DNA from: Chelydra serpentina
Taxonomy: Eukaryota > Chordata > Testudines > Chelydridae
DNA: 64,000 nt
NCBI GenBank assembly: GCA_037349315.1
Contig: JBAIAC010000021.1
Coordinates: 1,860,001-1,924,000 of the forward strand
Reading direction: 5' to 3'
Positions 32,190 to 42,463 of the stretch are shown here, piece by piece. The notes beneath the pieces are model-generated. The model was not told where the DNA came from and did not search any database. It was given only the letters and a program-made list of their open reading frames with translations. The translations under genes were made by a program, and so were the position numbers. Position 1 is the first letter of the stretch, and the number at the start of each line of letters is the position of its first letter.

Positions 32190-35100
32190 TCAGGCGGGGG
32201 CTGTGCCCGGTGCTGGGCTGGGGGTTAAGGTGGGGGGTCTATGCAGTGCTGCGTTGTGGAGGATGTAGTGGCACAAGGTGGGCTGGCGCTGGAAGCCCTG
32301 CCTCTCCGGCAGCCTCTGTATGGGGTAGTTGTCCAGGGCCACGTGGCTGTAGCTGGGATAGCCGAGTGCCTGCAGCCGCTTGGCAAGCAAGTTGTTCAGC
32401 ACCGCATTGTAACCACGTCCCCGGTGCTGGGGCAGGGTGTAGCTCTGGCTCATGGCACCAAACGGGTCTGAAAGGATCCAGCTGACAGGGCGGCTGGCGG
32501 CATCCAGGAGGCAGATGCTGGGGAAGTAGCGGATCAGGCTGGTCAGGTACCTCCTGCTCTTGTCATTCCCCCCAAGGGCCCACGTCTCATTCACGAGGTC
32601 GATGTGGGAGATGTTCAGGGACGAGAGCCTCACGGTCGGGTCCAGCCTGGGGAGTGGGAGAGCAGAGATCAGCAGATCAACCCCAAATGTCAGTGAGCAG
32701 GAGTGATACCTCAGAACCATGAGATTGGCCCTAAAATCATGAGGCTTTTAAAAAAGATTACGCTGTGATTGCTGTCCTCCCTTGACAGCTGAATTCCCCC
32801 AGCCCCCACCTCTAGGTGTTACAATCACTGTTGCCAACAGTCGCAAATTTATTATGTTGATCTGGGCCTCCCTGCAGAAGCTGCTACTCCAACATCTCTC
32901 CATCTCCCACACAGCAATTCATTCTGCCCCATCAGTTCTGCCCCGGTACAGGGAACCATCAACTCTGTTCCCAGACCCCACAGCCTCCCCTCTCTACCTC
33001 CTGATGTTCTTCAACCCCTCCCAGCCCTGTGGCAACTGCAGCGGGCTCCCCTCTGCCCTTCCCAGGTTAGGTGTCCCAGGGATAGGGGGAGCCCAAGCAC
33101 CGTCCTGTCCCATTGCTCACAGGAATGGATGGGGAGTGGAAGCGATGTCCCCCTGAGATGCTGAGCAATTTCTGCTGCCTCTTCCCTGCCCTTCTCTCCC
33201 CTCCCGTGAGAAGGGTGTCACATTACTGCGGGGAGGGACGGGGGCAGGGAACTCTTATTTCAGCAGCTCTGAGAGGCAGCCAATCAGAAGGAGCTTCCCC
33301 CCCTCCCCGCCCAGGCAGGGTGGGATTCCCATGAAGGTCATTGTAGGAACCAGCGAAACTCATTGGATTCAGGAAAGGGGGACGCTGGAGCCAAGTGAAG
33401 TGGACAGCTGGTTGGTTCGGGTGTGGGGGGGAAATGAGACACGGGGCCTTTCCCCACTAGCCCACACAGTGGCCAGCTCTCTCTATTGTCCCATCTCATT
33501 AGAACTGTGTGTCTTATTCCCCTTCCTGATAGAGACCCCACATCCCCAAAACAGCTCTAGGGAACCTTTCCCTCCTTCAGTCCTGAGTGAGGAGCCGAGG
33601 TCTGAACAGACTGTGGGCAGGGTAGGTTTCTCTCCAGCCTGGGCCAGGAGAGATGTGGTGCGGGGATGGGGGGAGCACGGCTGCTCACTGCCCAAGCCCT
33701 GCCAGGGCTGACAGCTGATTACAGGAGTGCCCGGTGCTGAGGGGCTTTTGGTGAGGCCCCATTGGTGGCACAGAAGCCCTTTGCATCAGGGTTTCCTGGC
33801 AGAGGCTGGGTGCCCTGTGCAGGAACTGAACAGGGATCTCCCTCCCCATGGCTGACCCCACCCCATGGCTACGCTCCCCAGTCCCTGCAGGTTCCCTGAG
33901 TGAGGTTGAGTTCAGTACCAATCCCACTAGGATTCTGCTAGTGGCAACAAGACCCCAGTGCCCCAGACCCTTTATGGGGAATAGCCAGCCAGACCTTGGG
34001 CATCTCAGTGCCACGCTGGCCAGGGGCCCTGTAGCACAAACAGACACTGACCGGATTTCAGGCATGGAGCTGGGATCCGGGTGGAGGTAGGTGAAGAAGC
34101 TGGACACTTCCAGATGGACCCCTTTAGCCTCGGCGATGTCCCTGGAGGCTTCGTACACCCCATCCTGGAGCCCTGCAGGAGGCAGTGATGAGCTGTGAGC
34201 AGTGGGGATGGGGACTGAATGCTGATGAGAAAAGCGCCCATATGTTTGGGGACCCCAGCCTGGCACAGCGGGCGGGAGGGGCAGGAGTCTGAGTTTCCAA
34301 ACCTACCAGCCCCAGCCCTCAGGGAAGAGGATGTGCTCAGCTGAGCCGACTCCAGCCCAGCCCTGGCAAGGAGCAACCCCATATGTTCCTGCGCCCCATA
34401 GAGCTGGCAGCCTGGGGGCATCTGAGTGCTTTGGGGCTGGCACTGTAGGGCAAGATCCTGCGGTTAGGCTCAGAAAGAACATGTATGCTTAGTCTCCGTG
34501 GGGCTCTCCCCAGTGCTGTGGGGCCCATGTTACCGTGGATCCAGAAGGCCTGGCTCCAGTTGATGGTGCTGTCCAGCAGGACCCGGTAGGCGCCCAGGTC
34601 CCGGTAGTACGCCGTGTATGTGTTGGTATAGAAATCAGAGTTGTCCGATGCCACCTGCCAGGGGAGACATGGAGCGGAGTGGGGAACTCCCAATGGAATG
34701 ACTGATCTGCCTCCCCCCACGACCTCCCCTCCAAGCCAGCCTGGCCCCCGCCTTAGGGCCCCCCTTGAAGGGAAAGGCCTCAAATCCCAATACCCCTCAT
34801 ACTGTGCTAGACTGGCCCCTGCCTGGGTCCCTTAGAGGAGAAAGGCTCCATGTCCTACTCCCCACCGCACAATCCCCGCAGGCCCCCAGGTGCAGGCGGT
34901 GGCTGAGGGGCGGCACCTCTCTGTGTGGCCGGATGAGGACGGCTTTGAACTCAGGCCACGAATCCACCAGCACCTCGTACACAGCAGGATTCCCACGGTT
35001 TATGTTTATCACGGCACCGAGGACCTGCCAGAGACATGGGGCGGGGGTCAGAGCTGGTGGAGGGGCAGAAATTCCTACTCTCATGACTCGGTCAGGAGCC

Positions 35101-35892
35101 TCCCATTGTTTATCAGGGGGTTTCAGTGTCTCAAGATCTTCTGTGCCTTTGGGAAATATTTGGCCCTTCTCAAAATTGGCTGCCCTTGCCAATGGGGCTG
35201 ACGCCACAGGCACAATGGATTTATTATCCTGAGATTGGGGTCTGACCCCTGATTTGTGGCCTCTGGCTGGCATCACATGAGAGACCCCGAGTGCGGGGGT
35301 GGAGGAGGACAAGGAGGCCAGTGACCCACACACACACTTGAGCCATGTGATGGGGAGGGAGCCATCGAGGGAGCCAGAGCTACCCAGCTCTCTGATTAAC
35401 TGTCGCGGAGCCCGCGCATGCATACATTGGCACGTTGTCCGCCAGTGGTTTGATTGGCTGATAAGGAGCCCACTTTCCCTGTGATTGGCTGGGAAGGTCC
35501 TGCTGGCTGGGCTAGGTGAGCAGCAGGAATTGGTGCTGGGTTTGGAGTTGAGGAGACACGAGGGGGCAGCGGGTGGCTGGGTGAGCAGCAGGAATTGGTG
35601 CTGGGTTTGGAGTTGAGGAGACACGAGGGAGCAGCAGGCGGCTGGGAGAGCAGCCAGCGCCTGGTGGGGAGGGGCCACCCCTCAGGCCTAATCTCTAACC
35701 CATCTCCCAAGGGAGTAAGAGGGACCTTCCCCTGCTCTCTGCCCCATGGAGGTGGGGGAGGGTGGAGTCCCATCCCTGGGGTGCGGGCAGTGGGGCTAGG
35801 CACAGCCATGTCACCGGCAGCGTCTCAGGCAAGCGCCTCCGTAGTGTCCCCTCCAGCAGTCGCAGCTTGGAGGTGCAGCTCAGGATCAGCAT
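32190..35892 (-). CDS. Glycine N-acyltransferase-like gene B (complete, 5 coding exons)
   Basis: Coding exons on minus: 35815-35892 (78 nt, ATG at 35892), 34917-35024 (108), 34534-34654 (121), 34052-34172 (121), 32190-32646 (457). The sum is 885 nt, 294 codons plus stop, with no internal stop and the same phases as gene A. Motifs are [83 protein letters not shown] and [11 protein letters not shown]. Exon 3 has a normal CAG acceptor, unlike gene A. Amino-acid changes from A are scattered and conservative. Intron 1 is only 790 bp, has no CR1, and carries a local duplication near 35510-35630. The 5'-UTR splice donor seen in A and C is deleted, so its promoter or first exon may differ. Confidence 0.88.
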
Positions 35893-36432
35893 CTCTGGTG
35901 GGGATGGACCCTCAGCAGATTACCAGGGGTTTGGCGTGGGCGGCACCTGCGCGGCTGGAGGACAGAAACCCATCAGTTCCCTGTGTCTGTCCCCACCATG
36001 ACACCTTGGATAAGGGTCACCCTGGAGAATTTGGCAGACATGGTGCCTGGGAGCAGTGATGTCCCTGCCTGGCAGCAGCTGGTCCTGTCCCCGCTGGGTC
36101 TCGCTCTCCCTCGGAGCTGCTCCAGCCTCTTATCCCTGAGGAAATGAACCAATAACAGAGTCGGTGACTGCCCTGGAACTGGGGCAGTCACGTCCCTGCC
36201 GTCGCAAGGCACCATCAGGTTCCTTCCCTGGGCAGCGAGGGGTGAAACGATTCCCTGGGGCCAGTGGAGAAGAATTCGGAGGAAACACGAGCACAGCCAG
36301 GAGTGGGGCCTGGGCAAACCAACTCTGCTGGTGCCCCTCAATCCCGAACCACAGCCCCTGCTCACCGGCCCTTCACTCCCCCACTGCAGCTCCTTCCTAG
36401 CTTTCAGATACTGTCTATTACTTTGATTTGAG

Positions 36433-36664
36433 CAGTGGTTCTCAAACTGTTGTACTGGTGACCCCTTTCACACAGCAACCCTTTGAGTGCGACCTCCCGC
36501 CCCCACCCGCCTTAGAAATTAAAAACACTTTTAAATATATTTAACACCACTATAAATGCTGGAGGCAAATCGGGATTTGAGGTGGAGGCTGACAGCTTGT
36601 GACCCCCCATGTAATAACCTTGCGACCCCAAGAGAGGTCCTTACCCCCAGTTTCAGAACCCCTG
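36433..36664 (+). mobile_element. hAT-type MITE with 8-bp target duplication
   Basis: It starts CAGTGGTTCTCAAACTG and ends CAGTTTCAGAACCCCTG, imperfect inverted ends of the Charlie-like hAT type. GATTTGAG stands directly on both sides (36425-36432 and 36665-36672), a perfect 8-bp target duplication. It is 232 bp with no coding capacity. Confidence 0.9.
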
Positions 36665-36672
36665 GATTTGAG

Positions 36673-37409
36673 GGTTGTGCTGGGAGCCCACAGTCTGAGC
36701 CCGTCTCCTTGGCTTTGTGCTTCCTCTGCTCTGTGTCTCTCCCAGCTCTGTCCCCCGAGGCATGTGGGCCCTAGGAGGCTCTGTGCCTGATTTGCTCATG
36801 CTCTGTCTTTGATCTTGCAGGGGTCCCTATCAGCATTGGGGAGCAGTCAAGGGGTCCAGGCTGGGCAAATTTCTACCTATGAGCAAATGAAATCCCCTTG
36901 GCAAGGGGCTGTCACGGTTCGTTCCCTGCCGGGCGCAATGCAATCCATATCTGCAGTGACTCAGCGTCACATTTATTACTCAGCTGGAATCTGGCATCAG
37001 AGAATCCCCAGGTTGGCTTGGCAAAGCCACGCTGAAGGCAGAGGTTGTGTCGGCAGCCAAACCCACCAGCTTGGGCTGTCCCTCACACCACGATACTGAT
37101 ATTAAGCTATAAACCTCTGGTAGACTCTGCACTTACACAGCCATCCACAGGCAGGGACACAGCCAGCCGAGTTACATGAACAATCTCCCAGCCACTCATG
37201 ACCCATCAATACAGAGGCTCCAGCCATTTCCCCCCAGCTCCCCAGCCTTGCACCCCAGAACTGCACTGTCTTACATAGCTCAAGGCTCCCTTGGGAAGTG
37301 CAAGTTCATTGAGTTTGACACTCTTCATAGGAGAGTGGACATGTACCAGCTCTTGTAATCTGAGCTGAGATTCCCCCAGAACTTCAGCCAAAACCATTCT
37401 GCTGGCATG
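36673..37409. other. No gene seen
   Basis: I see no gene or strong element. A short stretch near 37025-37055 is the reverse complement of 41480-41505, hinting that the inverted duplication once reached this far. Confidence 0.4.
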
Positions 37410-38676
37410 TGCTGCCCCTAGGCAGAGGGGCCAGGCCACTTTGCGCTGTGCATTCTGCCCATGGCAGCAGGCGCCGTCTCTGCAGCTTCTATTGGCCCTA
37501 GCACCCAGCCAATGGGAGCTTCGCAGCCAGAACTGGTGGTGGGGGCAGTGTGCAGAGATTCCCTGAACGACCCTCGCCTAGGGGCCGCAAGTGCACATTG
37601 GTGAGCTAGCGCTCGCAGCTCCACACCCAGGGGGTGAGGGCGCTGAGCCTCGGGGACCGGTGTCTGGCTCACGGTGCGGAGACTTGCCGTAGGCCAAATG
37701 AAAAGAAGTAGCGGGCTGCATCCGTCCCATGGACCTGCGGGGCCCCCCTTAGCCCGAGATCCTGGGCTGCAGCCCCTAAAGTCCCTGAATTAATCCAGCC
37801 CTGGGCAGAGTGTGGGGGATGGTGACATACTGACTGTGGAGGACTTAGAGATGCAATACCCTGAGCAGGATGTCCCAGGGAAAGCAGGGGAGACGGAGCA
37901 GAGCAGATGCAGGAGGCAGGTGAGCATGTGACATAATTGGTCGGAAGATCATTGAGCCGTTGCTGGGGTGTCTGGAAGAGGAACTGGGATGGGGCAGTGT
38001 AGGGGAAGTGGGACGGGGATGCTGTGTGTATGGGTCTGGGGGGATAGGCTCCAAGAAAGAGGGCAGGTTATGGGGCCAGTGCGAGTAGGACAGCCACTGT
38101 AAAGCTGGGTACAGGGCTGTGGGGGAGGGCAAGGCCTTAGGGGTTGGGGGTAGCAGATCCCAGGTGAGGCTGGTGCTGGGAGATGTTACTGGTTCCACTA
38201 CATGTAACACTGATTCCCAGACTCCCCCACCCTCCTCCCTTGGCTTCCCCACAGGGATTATTCCGTTCGCAATAGGACCCCGGTGCCCCAGGTCCTGCAT
38301 GGGGAATAGCCAACCACATCTTGGGCATCCCAGAACCATACTGGCCAATTTCCTCACCCCACAGATTGCCCCCTTATCTACCAACCCCACCCCTCCCGTG
38401 GTGACCTCTGGCGCAAGCAGACACAGACTGGATTTCAGGCAAGGTGCTGGGATCCGGGTGAAAATAAGTGAAGTAGTGGAACACCTCCAGCGTGACCCCT
38501 TTAGTGTTGGCGTGTTTACTGGAGGCCTCGTAGAGCCCGTCCCGGAGCCCTGCAGGGGGCAGCAACGGGCCATGAGCAGTGGGGACAGGGACTGAATTAT
38601 GGTGACAAAAGGACCCATATGTGTGGGGACCCCAGCCTGGCACAGAGGGCGGGAGGGGCAGGAGTCTGAGCAGACC
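37410..38676. repeat. Left arm of inverted GLYAT duplication
   Basis: The reverse complement matches about 39760-40920 in several long blocks: exon 4 with its flanks, a stretch around 37690-37810 against 40500-40630, and 37425-37500 against 40805-40895. The arms are separated by about 1.1 kb containing an ERV LTR. Confidence 0.8.
38429..38549 (-). pseudogene. Isolated GLYAT-like exon 4 (left arm)
   Basis: A perfectly open 121-nt exon with a CTGCAG acceptor and a GTCTGT donor. It encodes GLRDGLYEASSKHANTKGVT, LEVFHYFTYFHPDPSTLPEI and Q. It is clearly diverged from genes A and B (ASSKHANTKG against [10 protein letters not shown]), so it stems from another family member. No partner exons are recognisable in the arm. 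Confidence 0.75.
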
Positions 38677-38813
38677 AAGGGACAGATGGGGCATGAGCGT
38701 ATGGATGGTAAAATCAGGTAACCACGTAACAGTGTTTAGCCCACTGGGTTATCCTCAGTCCGTGCATTATGCTTTTTCAGGACGATGGGTAAACATCCTC
38801 CCCATAAAAAGAC

Positions 38814-39525
38814 AAAAAGTGGGGGAATGTAGTAAGATGAGGCCCTGAAACATAAACCCTTGTATCAGAGGCTCAGTATGAGGCCTAAGGCCTGAGCTAA
38901 AGTAACGGTCAAGACTTTGCTAACATAAAGCAAAGTTAAACAGTGAGTCAGAGGCAGGCCCTGCTCACAGAGGCTGGCAAGGAAAGGGTTGATGCTGCAA
39001 AAAGGCACATACCTAAAAGGTGCTGGACACTAGATACCAGAACACTCCGATACTTGCACATTCCACACACATAACAAGGAACAAGGTGACCCATCCTAAA
39101 GACAGGGGCAAAAGGGTAATATGATGGATAGAGTTGTTTTGTTCGAACCAACATGTACAAGGTGAGATGCGGCACCTTACTATGTAGAGTTGTTTGTAGC
39201 TGTGTATAAGAATACAGTCCTGGGGCGGTGTCTTTGTCCGGCCTAGGGGGCAGTGGAGCGTCCCACCACTGACTGAGCTGTGTCCATTGTCGGGGGCACA
39301 TATTCGTAGTCTGTCCTGTAGAGTCTTCGGGAAACTATTTCTCTGCTTCGTTTGACAAGAGACCTGGCCGGGTGCCTTCGTACCTTATCGGAGTCTATGG
39401 TCATTTGGGGTTCTCTTGGAGTCTGCTGTGTCAGCGATCTGCGCAGAGCCGGGGCAGCACACAGAGGGAACACACTCACGCAGCCGACATAAAACATTGG
39501 TGACCCCGACCGCTGATCTGGTGAG
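38814..39525 (+). mobile_element. ERV LTR with both polypurine tract and primer site
   Basis: A polypurine tract AAAAGTGGGGGAA (38814-38827) meets an LTR (38828-39496) that starts TGTAGTAAGATGAGG and ends GACATAAAACA. TGGTGACCCCGAC (39498-39510) follows; this is the tRNA-Trp-type primer-binding site known from avian alpharetroviruses. Next comes a good splice donor, CTGGTGAGTAAGG (GT at 39521). A TATAAG string occurs near 39208. No retroviral protein is present. A lone LTR with internal sequence on both sides is unusual and is discussed under findings. Confidence 0.75.
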
Positions 39526-39589
39526 TAAGGAGCTGTCCACTGTAGGAAATGGGATCTAACATGACCACTCAGCATATAAATCCTGCGTG

Positions 39590-41690
39590 GTCCAACCCCA
39601 GGATCCTGCCCTACAGTGCCAGCCCCAAGGCCTCCCAAAGGCTGCTCCCATGAGCCCTGTGCAGGGCAGGTACACATGGGACAGCCCCTTGCCAGTGCTG
39701 GGCTGAGATCAGCTCACCTCACCACGTCCTCTTCCCTGAGGGCTGGGGCTGGTGGTTTGGAAGCTCAGACTCCTGCCCCTCCCGCCCCCTGTGCCAGGCT
39801 GGGCTCCCCACATATATGGGTCTTTTTGTCACCACCATTCAGTCCCTTTCCCCACTGCTCATGGCCCGTTGCTGCCCCCTGCAGGGCTCCGGGATGGGCT
39901 CTACGAGGCCTCCAGTAAACACGCCAACACTAAAGGGGTCACGCTGGAGGTGTTCCACGACTTCACTTATTTTCACCCGGATCCCAGCACCTTGCCTGAA
40001 ATCCAGTCAGTGTCTGCTTGCGCCAGAGGGCTCCACGGGAGGGGTGAGGCGAAGGAGGCAATATGTGGGATGAGGGAATTGGCCAGTATGGTGCTGGGAT
40101 GGCCAAGAAGTGGTTGGCTATTCCCCATGCAGCACCTGGGGCTCTGGAGTCCTATTGCCAACAGTATAATCCCTATAGGGTTGGTCCACAGCCCTGTACC
40201 CAGCTTTACAGGGGCTCACCTACTCTCCCGAGCCCCATAACCTGCCCTCCTTGGTGGAGCCTATCCCTCCAGACCATGCACACAGAACCCCCATACCACT
40301 TCCCCTACACTGCCCCATCCCAGTTCCTCTTCCAGACACCCCAGCAACGGCTCAATGATCTTTCGCCCAATAAAGTCACATGCTCACCTGCCTCCTGCAT
40401 CTGCTCTGCTCCGTCTCCCCTGCTTTCCCTGGGACATCCTGCTCAGGGTATTGCATCTCTAAATCCTCCACAGTCAGTATGTCACCATCCCCCGCACTCT
40501 GCCCAGGGCCGGATTAATGCAGAGGCTTTAGGGGCTGCAGCCCAAGATCTCGGGCTAAGGGGGGCCCCGCAGGTCCATGGGACGGATGCAGCCCACTGCT
40601 TCTTTTCATCTGGCCTACGGCAAGTCTCTGCATCGTAAGCCGGACACCCGTCCCTGAGCCTCAGCGCCCTCACCCCCTGGGTCTAGAGCTGTGAGCGCTA
40701 GCTCACCGATGTGCACTTGCGGCCCCTAGGTGAGGGTCGTTCAGGGAATCTCTGCACACTGCCCCTGCCTCCAGTGCTGGCTGCGAAGCTCCCATTGGCC
40801 GGGTGCTCAGGCCAATAGAAGTTGCAGAGACGGTGCCTGCTGCCATGGGCAGAATGCACAGCGCAAAGTGGCCTGGCCCCTCTGCCTAGGGGGCGGACAT
40901 GCCAGCCACCTCGGGGAGCAGAGCTGGGCCGTTAGCTGTGTGCTAATTGGGCTGTATGTGGCCCGCAGGGAGAGAACAACGGCATTAGGGTGAAACACTG
41001 ATTGATTCAAATCATGTTTTGTCTCTTTAAGACGTATGAAAAGTTAGGGGGGTACCAAAGCCCAGGGAGAAAAATGCCCCCTCACTCCATAGCAAATGAG
41101 GCCTGACTCGCACCTCTGAAGATCTGCACCCTGGCAAGTGGCCCAGGCAAAGCACAGACAGCCACTGACCACGCTTCCTCCACCAGCCACCGGCCCTATG
41201 CCACGGCTCTGCCAGCCACAAGGGTCCCCTGGGGCAGGGACGTTCTCCCTCCCCAAAGCCCCTTCAGTCATTGGTGGCTCACTCAGGCCCCCAGCAAAGG
41301 GTCTGGCTCCCGGGGGCACTCTGGGAATGGGGAGAAGCGAGGGAGGCGACTGTGTTTGTGAGAACCCCAGAGACTCAGCATCCCAGGAAGTCACACGGGA
41401 ACGCAGAGACAAAAGGAGGGGGAGACAAGATGGATCCCTGAGAGCTGGGGGTATTGAGGCAGTTGTTGCTCCCAACACAACCTCTGCCTTCAGCGTGGCT
41501 CCTTATCAGCCAATCAAACCACAGGCGGGCACCATGCCAGCCAATCACTGCATAGGAGGGCTCCGCAACAGCTAATCAGAGAGCGGAGTAGCTCTGGCTC
41601 CCACCATGGCTCCATGCCCATCACATGGCTCAAGTGTGTGTGGGGGTGATCAGCCTCCTTGTCCCCCTCCAACCCCAGCCCCCCGCGCTG
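39590..41690. repeat. Right arm of inverted GLYAT duplication
   Basis: 39598-39640 matches intron 3 of the GLYAT genes in reverse complement. 39760-40920 matches the left arm. 41480-41685 matches the intron-1 CCAAT region (62085-62310 of unit C, same strand) without a coding exon 1. The order of exon 4 before intron-1 sequence on the same strand means pieces of two gene copies are joined. Similarity stops at 41690, where the Tx1 LINE begins. Confidence 0.75.
39885..40005 (+). pseudogene. Isolated GLYAT-like exon 4 (right arm)
   Basis: The exon is open and 121 nt long, with a CTGCAG acceptor and a GTCAGT donor. It encodes the same peptide as the left-arm exon except His-Asp for His-Tyr in the FHDFTYF block. 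It is on plus, facing away from the left-arm copy. No other exon of its gene is visible. Confidence 0.75.
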
Positions 41691-42463
41691 TTATTAAAAT
41701 GCCAGTAGGCTGGCCCCGGCCTCTCCGCACAGATGATGATGATCTGTGAGATGATGATCAGAGAACGGGGCCGGCCGGATGCTGGAGGAGTGGGCCCGCG
41801 AAAGGTGAAAGCGTGATAAATAGATGCGGTCCAACCGGGAGTGGCGCGACCGATGGGCCTCCACCCGGACAAAGGTGAAGGTTGAGATGTCATCCGGGTG
41901 GTGGTCGTGCCAGACGTGCCAGATGTCCACCAGGGAGTGATGTTCGACAATCTTCCTGAGGACGTCCGTGGTGGCCAGGCACCGCTCGATCCCCGAGCGG
42001 TCCCGTTCCTCAAGGGTGTTATTAAGGTCCCTGCCCAGGACCAGGCACTCGCGAGGATCCAAGGTGCCGATGAAGGCGGACGCCTGCTGATAGAAACGAA
42101 GCTGTTCCGGGCCCGATGTCGGGGCATAGATGTTGACGAGATTGACCACGAGCGCCTCCATACAGACCTGGAGGTGCAGCAGGTGGCCTGGCACAGCCTC
42201 GGCAACCCCCAGCACCTCAGGCCGTTGGTTGGGGGAGAACAGGGTCGCCACTCCAGCCTGACAAACAGATAGATGTCTGAAGTAGACTCTGTCCCCCCCC
42301 CCCCATTCCATCCGCCAGCTGTCTTCGCCGGCTGGATCCGTATGGGACTCCTGCAAGAATACTACAGAGTACCCCCCTCCCGAAGGAAGGAGAGCACCTG
42401 GCTCCTGCGGAGACCTATCCTACAGCCTCGGGTGTTCGATGTTGCGAAGAGGAGAGATGCCAT
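41691..42463 (-). pseudogene. Tx1-type LINE ORF2, endonuclease domain only
   Basis: ORF2 opens near 42463 (MASLLFATSNT in one frame, with a shift soon after). It then reads YFRHLSVCQAGVATLFSP, VVNLVNIYAPTSGPEQLRFY, LVLGRDLNNTLEERDRSG, VDIWHVWHDHHPDD and SRLDRIYLSR, ending FSDHH. These are the AP-endonuclease motifs. The normal catalytic GDFN reads GRDLN, a probable loss of the key residue. The reverse transcriptase is missing. Confidence 0.75.

Noticed and set aside
38814..39525. Complete endogenous provirus
   Set aside because: No gag, pol or env sequence lies on either side within the GLYAT arms.
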